DNA of 64,000 bases from Myxococcota bacterium (GCA_963169045.1 CAUJDF010000093.1:91359-155358), one strand, 5' to 3'. Positions 48,838 to 58,242 are shown, numbered from the stretch's first letter. Numbers and translations: made by a program. Notes: a model not told the origin generated them from the letters alone.

Positions 48838-49731
48838 ATGAGCGAAGTCGTCGTCGGGGTGATCGGCGGCAGCGGGCTCTACGACATCGAGGGCCTGCAG
48901 GACCGCGAGGAGATCGCGCTCGACACGCCCTTCGGGGCGCCTTCCGATGCGTTCCTGACGGGCCGGCTCGAGGGCGCGCGGCTCGTGTTCCTGGCGCGCC
49001 ACGGCCGGGGGCACCGCTACATGCCGTCGGAGCTGAACTTCCGGGCCAACATCTGGGGCCTGAAGAAGCTGGGCGCGCGGCACATCATCAGCATCTCGGC
49101 GGTGGGCTCGCTGCGCGAGGACATCGCGCCCGGGCACCTCGTCGCCGTCGACCAGTTCATCGATCGCACGCGGCTGCGGCCGACGACCTTCTTCGGCGAA
49201 GGGTGCGTCGGCCACGTCGCGTTCGCTGATCCGGTGGAGCCGGCGCTGCGTTCCATCCTGCTCGACTCGGCGCGGGCGGTGGGCGCCACGGTCCACGACG
49301 GCGGCACGTACGTCTGCATCGAGGGCCCGACGTTCTCGACGCGTGCCGAGAGCGAGCTCTTCCGCTCGTGGGGCGCCGATCTCGTGGGCATGACCAACGT
49401 GCCCGAGGCGCGGCTGGCCCGCGAGGCGGAGCTGGCCTACGCGACGCTCGCGCTCTGCACCGACTACGACTGCTGGCACGAGACCCACGACGACGTGAGC
49501 GTCGAGGCGGTCCTCGCGGTGATGAAGGAGAACGTCGCCACCGCGCGGCGCGTCATCAAGGAGGCCGTGCGCCGCCTGGCCGAAGCCGGCGACGTGACGT
49601 GGCCCGCGCACCAGGCGCTCGGCAACGGCATGGCGATCATGACCGCGCCGCACCTCGTGCCCGCCGAGACCCGGCGCAAGTTGGACCTCCTGGTGGGCCG
49701 CTATCTCTGGCCCGAGGAAGGCGCGCGATGA
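48838..49731 (+). CDS. mtaP: S-methyl-5'-thioadenosine phosphorylase
   Basis: A 297-residue purine phosphorylase that cleaves methylthioadenosine to adenine and methylthioribose-1-phosphate. GVIGGSGLYDI, FLARHGRGHRYMPSELNFRANI, ISISAVGSL, and GPTFSTRAES match the MTAP subgroup of the PNP family. ATG 48838 has GGGGGGAG upstream. Its stop overlaps the sugar-kinase start (ATGA). Confidence 0.92.
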   Translation: MSEVVVGVIGGSGLYDIEGLQDREEIALDTPFGAPSDAFLTGRLEGARLVFLARHGRGHRYMPSELNFRANIWGLKKLGARHIISISAVGSLREDIAPGHLVAVDQFIDRTRLRPTTFFGEGCVGHVAFADPVEPALRSILLDSARAVGATVHDGGTYVCIEGPTFSTRAESELFRSWGADLVGMTNVPEARLAREAELAYATLALCTDYDCWHETHDDVSVEAVLAVMKENVATARRVIKEAVRRLAEAGDVTWPAHQALGNGMAIMTAPHLVPAETRRKLDLLVGRYLWPEEGAR

Positions 49732-50663
49732 CGGCGAAGTCCGACGCTCCGTCGCCCCGGTCGATCCTGGCCGTGGGCAGCATGGCCCTCGACAGCCTCG
49801 AGACGCCCGCCGGCCACCGCGCCGACTGTCTGGGCGGCTCGGCGACGTATTTCGGCGTCTCGGCGAGCTACTTCGCGCCGGTGAGCGTGGTGGCGGTGGT
49901 CGGCGACGACTTCCCGTCGCCATACCTCGATCGACTGCGTCACCACGGCGTGGATCTCGGCGGCGTCGAGGTCGTCCAGGGTGGACGCACGTTCCGGTGG
50001 CGCGGGCGCTACGGCACCGATCTGAACAACGCGCACACGCTCGAGACGCAGCTCAACGTGTTCGAGCGCTTCCAGCCGCGCGTGCCCGAGGTGCACCGGC
50101 GCGCGCCGCTCGTGTTCCTGGGTAACATCGACCCCGTGCTGCAGCTGTCGGTGCTCGATCAGATCGAGCAGCCGCCGTTCGTCGCCATGGACACCATGAA
50201 CTTCTGGATCACGTCGCATCGTCCGGCGCTCGAGCAGGTGCTCGCGCGCGTCGACCTGCTGCTCGTGAACCAGAACGAGGCGTATCTGCTCTCTGGCGAG
50301 ACGAACCTGGTGCGCGCCGCGGAGCACATCCGCGCGATGGGGCCGAAGGCGCTCGTGATCAAGCGCGGCGAGTACGGGGCGGCGCTCTTCCACGAGGAGG
50401 GCGTCTACATGGCGCCCGCGGTGCCGCTCCGCGACGTCGTCGATCCGACCGGCGCCGGGGACACCTTCGCCGGCGGCCTCATCGGCCACCTGGCGCGCGC
50501 GCCGCGCCATGACTTCCTGGCGTTCAAGCACGCCGTGCTGCAGGGCACGATCATGGCGAGCTTCGCCTGCGAGGGCTTCTCCCTCGACCGCCTCTTCGCG
50601 CTCGAGCGCGGCGAGATCGAGCGCCGCCGCCACGACCTCGAGAAGCTCATCTCCCTCCGCTGA
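49728..50663 (+). CDS. PfkB-family sugar/nucleoside kinase
   Basis: A 311-residue ribokinase-like protein. The signature VDPTGAGDTFAGG carries the anion hole and catalytic Asp; N-terminal LGGSATYFGVSAS is the substrate-side motif. Coupled to mtaP by ATGA, so it may act on adenosine, methylthioribose or a related product; this is inference from position. Confidence 0.85.
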   Translation: MTAKSDAPSPRSILAVGSMALDSLETPAGHRADCLGGSATYFGVSASYFAPVSVVAVVGDDFPSPYLDRLRHHGVDLGGVEVVQGGRTFRWRGRYGTDLNNAHTLETQLNVFERFQPRVPEVHRRAPLVFLGNIDPVLQLSVLDQIEQPPFVAMDTMNFWITSHRPALEQVLARVDLLLVNQNEAYLLSGETNLVRAAEHIRAMGPKALVIKRGEYGAALFHEEGVYMAPAVPLRDVVDPTGAGDTFAGGLIGHLARAPRHDFLAFKHAVLQGTIMASFACEGFSLDRLFALERGEIERRRHDLEKLISLR

Positions 50664-50741
50664 GACGTCGGAACGCGCCCTCGGCCGTCGGGCCGGCAGG
50701 ACCGGGATCAAGTCCGCGACCGCGGGTGCCGACAAGGATTG

Positions 50742-50764
50742 CCGGGCGTCCTTCGGGCGCCCGG
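50742..50764 (+). terminator. Strong hairpin after the mtaP-kinase pair
   Basis: A 10-pair stem (CCGGGCGTCC/GGGCGCCCGG, one T.G) with a TTC loop lies 78 bp after the kinase stop and 7 bp before the next -35. No T-run follows. Confidence 0.4.
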
Positions 50765-50771
50765 GATGTCG

Positions 50772-50801
50772 TTGACACCCCGCATTCGGGCGTTCTAGCA
50801 T
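50772..50801 (+). promoter_or_regulatory. Sigma70-type promoter for the MXAN_5187-like gene
   Basis: A perfect TTGACA (50772-50777) and TAGCAT (50796-50801) are 18 bp apart. The predicted transcript start is near 50808. Confidence 0.55.
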
Positions 50802-50819
50802 GGGCGCCCGCGGGGGAAA

Positions 50820-50860
50820 CGGAAACCCTTTGAGTTTCCGGGGGTTGGCGCTTCGCGCCA
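50820..50860 (+). other. Two 5'-leader hairpins ahead of the MXAN_5187-like gene
   Basis: CGGAAAC/GTTTCCG (50820-50840, loop of 7) and TGGCGC/GCGCCA (50846-50860, TTC loop) lie in the 65-nt leader; the second ends directly at the AGGGAG ribosome binding site. No known riboswitch was recognised. Confidence 0.4.
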
Positions 50861-50871
50861 GGGAGCTCTCG

Positions 50872-52461
50872 ATGTTCCGGACCAAGGTCGCGCTCGCGCT
50901 CTTCGCCGTCTTCGGGGCGATCACGGGCGTCCTGTATCTGCGCCTCGACGAGCACGTCGAGACGATGGCCCGCACGCGGGTCGAACGGCAGCTGCGGCTG
51001 GCGCTCGGCGCGCTCGAGGTCATGCGGCGCCTGCAGGACTACGCCATCGTCGCCAAGGCGACCGAGGTGGCGGGACGCTCGGAGATCGCCGAGGTCCTCG
51101 GGCGCCCACGCGAGGCGTTCGCCGATCCGCAGGGCACGCCGCCGAGCGACGACGACTGGCGGCGGACGGTGCACGCGCTCGTGCAGAAGGACGTCACCGC
51201 CTGGGCGACCCGCTTCGAGCAGCTGGCCGACGGCCGGCGCAAGGCGGAGACCTCGCTGGCCGACTCGCGGCGCGAGCGGCCCGATCTCTTCTTCGTCGTC
51301 GACGCCCAGGGCATCGGCGTGGCCGACGCCGAGGACCCCAACTGGTTCGGGCCGGCGAACGCCGACGTCCGCAAGGAGTTCCCGCCGATCGCGCAGGCGC
51401 TCGACGAGGGGCGCACCATCCAGGACATCTGGATGGTCAAGAACGCGCCGACCAGCGTCGCCGCGGTGCCCGTCCGCGCCGGCGGCAAGACCGTCGGCGC
51501 CGTCGTCGTCGGCTACAAGCTGGCCGAGAACGAGGCGGCGCGCGACCGTCGTCTGGTCGCCCACAACGTGGCCTACTTCGTCGGCGAACGGCTCAAGCAG
51601 AGCTCCTCGCTCGATCCGGGCACGGAACGCGAGCTGGCCAGCCAGTTCGCCGCCGCGAAGACGTACACGCAGGTCGGCGGTCCGCCGCAGGGCATCGAGG
51701 TCACGCTCCAGGGCCGCAAGTACCTCGGTTACCTCGGCAGCCTCGACCACAAGGCGAGCGCCGAGCACGCCGGCTTCTTCGTCTTCGAGGACCTCGAGGG
51801 CGCGATCGCCGAGGCCCGCAGCGTGCTGATGGTGGTGCCCGTCGCCGGCGGCGTCGGCTTCGCCCTCGCGCTCGGCCTCGTGCTTCTGTTCTTCCGCCGT
51901 CAGATGGCGCCCTTCGAGGAGATCGACCAGGGCGTCCTCGAGATCATCAACGGCAACCTCGACTACTGGTTCGACGTCCCCGGCAAGGAGATCGCCGGCA
52001 CGATGTCGCAGAACCTGAACATCATGGTGTGCCAGCTGTCGGGCCGTCCGATGCCCGAGGACGACGACGCGCCCGAAGGCGAGCACTGGGCCGAGGACCG
52101 TCTGTTCATCGACGAGATCGACCCGAGCGAGTTCCACACCCGGGCGATCGACGGCCGGCAGGCGAGCGAGACGCAGGTCGGCGTGCCCGGCGACGCGAGC
52201 TCCGGGATGGGCTATCCGCCCGACATCCTCCGGCTCGTGCGCGAGGCCGACGAGGTCTACCGTCGCCGGATCTTCAAGGAATACACCGACGCGCTGCGCG
52301 CGCGCGGCGAGTCGATCCAGGGCATCACCTTCGAGAAGTTCACCGCCAAGCTGGACGCGAACGCCTCGGCGCTGAAGGCCAAGTACAAGTGCGAGCGCGT
52401 CCGCTTCCTCGTGGTGACCGCCGAGGGCAAGGTCATCCTCAAGCCCGTCCCGATTTCCTGA
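50872..52461 (+). CDS. Membrane protein with extracytoplasmic sensor-like region, MXAN_5187-like
   Basis: A 529-residue protein. TM1 is at about 5-25 and TM2 at about 315-342. The enclosed region (DLFFVVDAQGIGVAD, AAVPVRAGGKTVGAVVVGYKL) looks like a Cache domain; a HAMP-like stretch follows TM2. The C-terminal 90 residues (YPPDILRLVREADEVYRRRIFKEY ... FLVVTAEGKVILKPVP) resemble the MXAN_5187 C-terminal domain known from myxobacteria; recalled family, not searched. No kinase or cyclase domain is present. ATG 50872 has AGGGAG 6 nt upstream. Confidence 0.75.
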   Translation: MFRTKVALALFAVFGAITGVLYLRLDEHVETMARTRVERQLRLALGALEVMRRLQDYAIVAKATEVAGRSEIAEVLGRPREAFADPQGTPPSDDDWRRTVHALVQKDVTAWATRFEQLADGRRKAETSLADSRRERPDLFFVVDAQGIGVADAEDPNWFGPANADVRKEFPPIAQALDEGRTIQDIWMVKNAPTSVAAVPVRAGGKTVGAVVVGYKLAENEAARDRRLVAHNVAYFVGERLKQSSSLDPGTERELASQFAAAKTYTQVGGPPQGIEVTLQGRKYLGYLGSLDHKASAEHAGFFVFEDLEGAIAEARSVLMVVPVAGGVGFALALGLVLLFFRRQMAPFEEIDQGVLEIINGNLDYWFDVPGKEIAGTMSQNLNIMVCQLSGRPMPEDDDAPEGEHWAEDRLFIDEIDPSEFHTRAIDGRQASETQVGVPGDASSGMGYPPDILRLVREADEVYRRRIFKEYTDALRARGESIQGITFEKFTAKLDANASALKAKYKCERVRFLVVTAEGKVILKPVPIS

Positions 52462-52473
52462 CCGGGTCCTGAC

Positions 52474-53658
52474 ATGGCGGTTCGTACGGGTCTCGATCGG
52501 CTGGTCGCCGAAGGCTTCGCTTCGCTCCGCGGGAAGCGGGTCGGCCTCGTCTGCCACGCCGCGAGCGTCGCGAGCGACCTCGGGCACCTGACCGAGCACT
52601 GCCGCGCGGCGGGGGTGAACGTCGTGCGCTGCTTCGGGCCGGAGCACGGCATCTGGGCCGACGCGCAGGACATGATCGCCGTCGATGACGAGACGACGGT
52701 CGAGCCGGTCACCGGTGCGCCGGTCCACAGCCTCTACGGCCACGAGGAGGCGAGCCTCGAGCCGCGGGTGGAGCACCTGCGCGACCTCGACGTGCTCCTC
52801 GTCGACCTGCAGGACGTCGGCGCGCGCTACTACACGTTCATCTACACCGCGGCGCTCTGTGCCCGGGCGGCGGCGAAGGCCGGCTGCGAGGTGTGGGTGC
52901 TCGACCGGCCGAACCCGCTCGGCGGAGTGGCGGTCGAGGGCGGGCTCCAGGACGCGGGCTTCCTCAGCTTCGTCGGCCTGTGGCCGCTGCCGGTGCGGCA
53001 CGGCCTGACCATCGGCGAGGTGGTCACGCTCCTCAACGCGCGCGAGGGCTTCGGCGCGAGCGTGCGCGTGGTCGAGATGCAGGGCTGGCGTCGCGACGAT
53101 TGGTTCCAGGCGACGGGGCTGCCGTGGGTGCAGCCGTCGCCCAACATGCCGACCGTCGATACGGCCGCCGTCTACCCTGGCATGTGCCTGATCGAAGGCA
53201 CGAACCTCAGTGAGGGCCGGGGGACGACGCGCCCCTTCGAGCTCGTGGGGGCGGACTTCATCGAGCCGTTCCTCCTGGCGCCCGCGCTCAACGCGCTCGA
53301 GCTGCCGGGCGTTCGATTCCGCCCGGTGTACTTCCGGCCCACCTTCCACAAGTTCGGCGGCCGCACCATCGGGGGCGTGGCGCTCCACGTGAGCGACCGC
53401 GCGTCCTTCCAGCCCTACCGGACGGGGCTGCAGCTCCTCGCGACCGTGCGGCGGCTGTACGGCGAGCGCCTGCAGTGGCGCACCGAAGCCTACGAGTTCG
53501 TCCGCGACCGCCTCGCCTTCGACCTGCTGTGCGGTGGGCCGCAAATGCGCGAAACGATTGATGGTCTCGGCGACGTCGATGCCGCGTGGCGCGCGGGTCA
53601 GGCCGAGGCGGCGGCCTTTGAGCAGGCGCGCGCCGCGAGCCTGCTGTACCCCGGATGA
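52474..53658 (+). CDS. namZ: Exo-beta-N-acetylmuramidase NamZ-like (DUF1343)
   Basis: A 394-residue DUF1343 protein. CFGPEHGIWADAQ, VDLQDVGARYYTFIYT, VLDRPNPLGG, PSPNMPT and LIEGTNLSEGRGTTRPFE are the conserved blocks of the family, which includes NamZ, an exo-acting muramidase in peptidoglycan recycling. No signal peptide is seen at ATG 52474, so it is cytoplasmic here. It is coupled to the next gene by ATGA. Confidence 0.87.
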   Translation: MAVRTGLDRLVAEGFASLRGKRVGLVCHAASVASDLGHLTEHCRAAGVNVVRCFGPEHGIWADAQDMIAVDDETTVEPVTGAPVHSLYGHEEASLEPRVEHLRDLDVLLVDLQDVGARYYTFIYTAALCARAAAKAGCEVWVLDRPNPLGGVAVEGGLQDAGFLSFVGLWPLPVRHGLTIGEVVTLLNAREGFGASVRVVEMQGWRRDDWFQATGLPWVQPSPNMPTVDTAAVYPGMCLIEGTNLSEGRGTTRPFELVGADFIEPFLLAPALNALELPGVRFRPVYFRPTFHKFGGRTIGGVALHVSDRASFQPYRTGLQLLATVRRLYGERLQWRTEAYEFVRDRLAFDLLCGGPQMRETIDGLGDVDAAWRAGQAEAAAFEQARAASLLYPG

Positions 53659-54254
53659 GCCGGACGAACCGCATCGGCGTCGTCGCGGGTACCGCCGGGG
53701 ACCTGGCGCAGCTCGAGCGCGCCTTGCTGCTGCTGGCGGACCGGCACCACGTGCGCCGCGTGCTGCCGGTGGGGGAGGCGGTCGCCGACGCGCGGACGCT
53801 CGTGCGCGACCGCGCCCGGCGCTTCCCCGAGGAACGGGCGTGGACGGACGCGGGCTACGCCGACTTCGTCCTCCACGCCGTGCTCGAGGGCGTGGCCGCG
53901 ACGCCGACGACGGCCGAGGACGCGGCGCGCACGCGCCGCCTGCGTGCGCTGCTGGCCGACGTCGAGGTCGGGGAGCCGCCGGTGCGCGTCCGCGTGGGGG
54001 CCCAGGATGTGGCGTTCGTGGGCGGCGGCGCGGCGCCCCCTGAGGATGTGGGGCTGTGGGTGTCGGCGGTGGTTGGCGCCCCGGCCGTCCTGCGCCCGGG
54101 CGGCGAGCCGCCATGCCTGCGTCCCGGCCGTCTCGCGGGCGCCCTCGGTCCTGGCGACCCCCCCGCGTGCGCCATCGTCGATGCCGTCGCCGACGGGCTG
54201 ACCGTCACCTTCGTCGGCCTCGACGGCCAGGTCCTCGGCACCGAGCGCATCTGA
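53655..54254 (+). CDS. Hypothetical protein, degenerate phosphoesterase-like
   Basis: A 199-residue protein. The N-terminus (IGVVAGTAGDLAQLERALLLL ... VRRVLPVGEAVAD) has the shape of a calcineurin-like phosphoesterase of the YfcE type, but the metal ligands DxH and GD are not conserved (VAGTAGD, PVGEAV). If related, it is probably inactive. It sits between namZ and the NadD fusion with overlapping starts and stops (ATGA, TGATG). Confidence 0.6.
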   Translation: MSRTNRIGVVAGTAGDLAQLERALLLLADRHHVRRVLPVGEAVADARTLVRDRARRFPEERAWTDAGYADFVLHAVLEGVAATPTTAEDAARTRRLRALLADVEVGEPPVRVRVGAQDVAFVGGGAAPPEDVGLWVSAVVGAPAVLRPGGEPPCLRPGRLAGALGPGDPPACAIVDAVADGLTVTFVGLDGQVLGTERI

Positions 54255-55675
54255 TGGTCCGACGCGTCGCCGTCTACGGCGGGGCGTTCGATCCGCCGCA
54301 CCTCGCCCACGTCTTCGCCGTCGCCTACCTGCTCGGCCGGCGCGACGTCGACGTCGTCCGCATCGTGCCGACCGGCGACCACGCGTTCGGCAAGCGCATG
54401 GCGCCCTTCGACGACCGCATGGCGATGCTGCGCTCGGCCATGGCGCCGTTCGATCCTCGGCGCGTCGTGCTCGATCCGATCGAGGCGGAGCGCGGCGGGA
54501 CGAGCCGAACCTACGACACCCTCGAGGCGCTCGAGCGGGCGCACCCCGACGAGGCGTTGCTGTGGGTCGTCGGCGCCGACAACCTGGCGGAGGCGCATCG
54601 GTGGTACCGCTTCGACGAGCTCGCCGCGCGCTGGCCGGCGATCGTGCTCGGGCGACCGGGGGCCGAGGCCGCGCTCGCCCGGCACGCGGGCGAGGCGTGG
54701 TGCCGAACGGGGCCGACGCTGCCCGACGTGTCCTCGACGGCCATCCGCGAGGCCCTTGCGGGCCGCGGGACGCCCGATGCGCTGACCTGGCTGCCCGACG
54801 GCTGCCGCGAGATCGCGGCGCGCCTGTACGGGCGCGCAGTGCCGCAGCCGGGGCCGGTGTACGTGCTCGGCGCTGGACGGGCCGGCACGGCGATGGCGGC
54901 GGGGCTGCGGGCCGCGGGGGTGACGGTGCGCGGCGTGTGGAACCGGTCGCCGCACGCGGGGGCGACGGCCACGGGCGCGCTGCCGGCTGATCTCGGTGAC
55001 GCGCCGGTGTGGCTGCTGTGCGTCTCGGACGCCGCCATCGGCGCGCTGGCGGCCGATCTGGCGACGCATCCCGCAGCGGGGCCGGGCCGCGTGGCGCTCC
55101 ACACCGCCGGGCGCCTCGGCGCTGAGGTCCTGGCGCCGCTCGCGGCCCGTGGCGCCTCGACGGGATCGCTGCACCCGCTCCAATCGCTGCGCGACGCCGC
55201 GTCCGCGGTCGAGGCGCTGCGCGGCGCGGCGTTCGCCGTCGAGGGCGACGCCGCGGCGCTCGCCGTCGCGCGGGCCCTGGCGGAGGCCGTCGGCGGCCGG
55301 CCGGTCGCGATCCCCGCCGGCGGCAAGGCGGCGTACCACGCGGCGGCGGTCCTCTCGGCGAACTTCGTGGCGACGCTCACCGGCGGGGGCGTGGCGCTGC
55401 TCGAGGCGCTCGGCCTGTCGGACGCCGAGGCGCGCCGGCTCCTGACACCGCTCCTGCGCGGCACCGTCGCCAACCTCGAGCGCGTACCCGCCGCGGAAGC
55501 GCTGACGGGCCCGTTCGCGCGCGGCGACCTCGACGCGATCGCCGCCCACGTCGCGGCCCTGCGCAGCAAAGCCCCGGAATTCCTCGAAATTTACCGTGAG
55601 CTCGGCCGGACGACCGCGCGCTGGCTGCGGTGGGACGAGGCGCGGCTCGCCGCGCTCGAGGCGGCGCTGACCTAA
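54254..55675 (+). CDS. NadD-like adenylyltransferase fused to Rossmann-DUF2520 domain
   Basis: A 473-residue two-part protein. Residues 1-190 are a nicotinate-nucleotide adenylyltransferase-like domain: GGAFDPPHLAH (nucleotidyl-transferase HxxH/HxAH), WVVGADNL, and VSSTAIREAL. Residues about 200-470 begin with a new dinucleotide-binding motif VYVLGAGRAGTAMA and carry GSLHPLQSL and the helical C-terminal domain of DUF2520 proteins (ketopantoate-reductase-like fold). The NadD part would make deamido-NAD; the second part may bind NAD(P). Domains usually occur as separate proteins. No stop or frameshift lies between them. Its last 4 bp overlap the clp gene. Confidence 0.85.
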   Translation: MVRRVAVYGGAFDPPHLAHVFAVAYLLGRRDVDVVRIVPTGDHAFGKRMAPFDDRMAMLRSAMAPFDPRRVVLDPIEAERGGTSRTYDTLEALERAHPDEALLWVVGADNLAEAHRWYRFDELAARWPAIVLGRPGAEAALARHAGEAWCRTGPTLPDVSSTAIREALAGRGTPDALTWLPDGCREIAARLYGRAVPQPGPVYVLGAGRAGTAMAAGLRAAGVTVRGVWNRSPHAGATATGALPADLGDAPVWLLCVSDAAIGALAADLATHPAAGPGRVALHTAGRLGAEVLAPLAARGASTGSLHPLQSLRDAASAVEALRGAAFAVEGDAAALAVARALAEAVGGRPVAIPAGGKAAYHAAAVLSANFVATLTGGGVALLEALGLSDAEARRLLTPLLRGTVANLERVPAAEALTGPFARGDLDAIAAHVAALRSKAPEFLEIYRELGRTTARWLRWDEARLAALEAALT

Positions 55676-58161
55676 CGCTTCTCGAAGGTCAGCGCGCCGT
55701 CGCGGGCGGAGATGTGGACACGATCGCCGGCGACGAAGCGGCCGGCGAGGATGCCTTCGGCGAGCGGCGCCTCGACCTCGCGACCGATGAGCTGGCGCAT
55801 GGGCCGGGCGCCGAGACGGGCGTCGAAGCCCCCGTGGCCGATGAGGACGTCGATGGCCGCGTCGTCGGCCTCGAAGCCGATGTCGCGATCGGCGACGAGC
55901 AGGCGCGACCGGTCGCGCAGGATGAGGCGGGCGATGGCGCGCACCTCGTCGACCGCGAGCGGCTGGAAGACGAGCCGTGTCTCGATGCGGTTCCACAGCT
56001 CAGGGGGGAACGACGTGCGCGCCTTCTCGAGCACACGCGCCTCGAAGGCGCTGCGGTCCGGGCCGCCTTCGCCGCCGCCGAAGCCGATGCGTCGCGAGGC
56101 GCCGGCCTCGCCCGCGTCGGCGCCGAGGTTGCTCGTCATCACGATCACGGTGTTGGTGAAGTCGACGGTGCGCCCCTTGCCGTCGGTCAGCCGGCCATCG
56201 TCGAGCACCTGGAGGAGGATGTTCCAGATGTCGCGGTGACTCTTCTCGATCTCGTCGAAGAGCAGCACCTGGTACGGCCGCTTGCGCACGGCCTCGGTGA
56301 GCTGGCCGCCGTCGTCGAAGCCGACGTATCCCGGCGGCGCCCCGATGAGCCGCGCCAGACTGTGCGACTCGAGGTACTCGCTCATGTCGAAGCGCAACAG
56401 CGCGTCGTCGGTCCCGAAGAGGAACTGCGCGAGCGCCTTGACCGCCTCGGTCTTGCCGACGCCCGTCGGGCCGAGGAAGAGGAACGAGCCGATGGGCCGC
56501 CGGCCCGCGAACCCCGCGAAGTTGCGCCGGATCGTCTCGGCGACCGCCGCGAGCGCGTGCCGCTGGCCGACGATGCGCTCGGCGAGGTGCGCCTCCATCT
56601 GCAGGAAGCGCTTGGGGTCGTCGACCATCAGGTGCTCGAGCGGCACGCGCGCGGTACGGGCGATCACCTCGGCGACGGCGCGGCGATCGACGGTGCCGCC
56701 GCCGCGGCGGGCGACGGCGCCGGCCAGGTCGAGCACGCCGAGGGCGCGGTCCGGATCGCGGCGGTCGTGGAGGTAGCGCCGGCCGAGCCGCACCGCGGCG
56801 GCGATGGCGTCGGCCTCGTAGGTGACGCCGTGGTGCTCGGCATAGCGGTCAACCACGCCGGCGAGTATCTGCCGCGTCGTCGCCTCGTCCGGCTCCTCGA
56901 CGATCACCGGGGTGAACCGCCGCTCGAGGGCCGCGTCGTTCTCGATGTGCTTGCGGAACTCCTCGTGCGTCGTGGCGCCGATGCACGGGAACTGGCCACG
57001 GGCCAGCGCCGCCTTGAGCTCGTTGGCCGCGTCGTGCGCCCCGTCGCCACTGCCGGCGCCGATGAGCGTGTGCAGCTCGTCGATGAAGATGATGACCGCG
57101 CCGTCGGCGCGACGGACCTCGTCCTGCAGGCCGCGCAGCCGCTCGGCGAGCGAGCCGCGCAGGTGGGTGCCGGCGAGGATGGCGCCGACGTCGACTTGGA
57201 CGATGACCCGCTGGGGGACGCGGCCGTGGGCCTGCTCTTCGTCGACGAGGCGGTGCGCGATGCCCTCGGCGATCGCCGTCTTGCCGACGCCCGGATCGCC
57301 GAGCAGGCACGGGTTGTTGCTGCGCCGCTTGTGCAGGATGTCGATGGCCTGCTGCACCTCGGCGTCGCGGCCGATCACCGGGTCGAGCCGGTCCAACCAG
57401 GCGAGATGACTCAGGTTTCGGCCGAGCTGCGTCAGCCAGGGGAACCGCTCGCGGTTGAGCACGTAGGGGCTGGGCGCGTCCTCGTCGGGGAGCGCGGCCG
57501 CCGGCGACGTCTGCGTCCGCGGGCCGGTGACGACGACCATGCGATCGCTCTGGCGGCGGCCGGTCGTCTTGCGGCGGCGGTCGCCCTCGCGGCGCTCGAA
57601 CATGGGCTGCGGCACCCGCTGCGCCGCGGCCTGACCCTGGCGCTCGGCGTGACGGTGCGTCTCTGCGCTGCGGTGCGCGCCGCCGAGCGCGGGCGTCTCG
57701 ACCGTGTCGCCCTCGTCGGCGCTCGGGGCGCGGACCCGCTGCAGAAGCCGCTGCGGCACGCCGTTCGTGGCGTAGCGCAGCGCCGTGGTGCGCAGCGCGG
57801 GCAGCGACACGTCGGCCCGCTCGAGGAGCCGGTAGGCGAACGACGCGGGCTGCCGCGCCATGACCGCCAGCAGGTGGAGGCAGTTGGCCTGCGCCTGGCC
57901 GCAACCGTCGGCGAGCTCACGGCACTTCGCCTCGAGGCGCGCCACGGTGTCGGGCGGCTCCGGCTCGAGGCGCTCGAGGTGCGCGAGCAGGCGCTCTTCG
58001 TCGACCTGCTCGTCGATCAGCAGCAGCTCGGCGAGGTTGGCCACGGTGTACAGAGCCAGCAGGACGTGGGCGCTCGAGAGCCCCTGACCCGACTGAGCGG
58101 CGATGTCGCGCGCCTGGGCGAGCACCTGCTCGAGCTCGGCGCTGTGCGTCACGGAATTCAA
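55672..58161 (-). CDS. ClpA/ClpC-type AAA+ unfoldase
   Basis: An 829-residue double-ring AAA+ protein. A Clp N-domain (about 1-140) is followed by an unusually long, hydrophilic linker (about 140-240). NBD1 has GDPGVGKT (near 289) and VIIFIDELHTLIGAG; NBD2 has GPTGVGKT (near 564) and VLLFDEIEKSH. The middle domain is very short, as in ClpA rather than ClpB. IGF near residue 689 is the ClpP-docking loop, so it should feed ClpP; no clpP or clpS is adjacent. The start is TTG 58161 with GAGGA 10 nt upstream; a GTG three codons on is the alternative. Confidence 0.9.
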   Translation of the reverse strand: MNSVTHSAELEQVLAQARDIAAQSGQGLSSAHVLLALYTVANLAELLLIDEQVDEERLLAHLERLEPEPPDTVARLEAKCRELADGCGQAQANCLHLLAVMARQPASFAYRLLERADVSLPALRTTALRYATNGVPQRLLQRVRAPSADEGDTVETPALGGAHRSAETHRHAERQGQAAAQRVPQPMFERREGDRRRKTTGRRQSDRMVVVTGPRTQTSPAAALPDEDAPSPYVLNRERFPWLTQLGRNLSHLAWLDRLDPVIGRDAEVQQAIDILHKRRSNNPCLLGDPGVGKTAIAEGIAHRLVDEEQAHGRVPQRVIVQVDVGAILAGTHLRGSLAERLRGLQDEVRRADGAVIIFIDELHTLIGAGSGDGAHDAANELKAALARGQFPCIGATTHEEFRKHIENDAALERRFTPVIVEEPDEATTRQILAGVVDRYAEHHGVTYEADAIAAAVRLGRRYLHDRRDPDRALGVLDLAGAVARRGGGTVDRRAVAEVIARTARVPLEHLMVDDPKRFLQMEAHLAERIVGQRHALAAVAETIRRNFAGFAGRRPIGSFLFLGPTGVGKTEAVKALAQFLFGTDDALLRFDMSEYLESHSLARLIGAPPGYVGFDDGGQLTEAVRKRPYQVLLFDEIEKSHRDIWNILLQVLDDGRLTDGKGRTVDFTNTVIVMTSNLGADAGEAGASRRIGFGGGEGGPDRSAFEARVLEKARTSFPPELWNRIETRLVFQPLAVDEVRAIARLILRDRSRLLVADRDIGFEADDAAIDVLIGHGGFDARLGARPMRQLIGREVEAPLAEGILAGRFVAGDRVHISARDGALTFEKR

Positions 58162-58212
58162 CGGGAGCCGGTCCTCGAACTCGGTTGGCGCGCGCGGCGC
58201 GGGGGCCCCGGC

Positions 58213-58242
58213 TTGACAGCCTCGCGAGCGGCGTGTTACCCG
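58213..58242 (+). promoter_or_regulatory. Candidate promoter upstream of udk
   Basis: A perfect TTGACA (58213-58218) is followed after 18 bp by TACCCG, a poor -10. The 156-bp gap between clp and udk shows nothing stronger. Confidence 0.28.
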
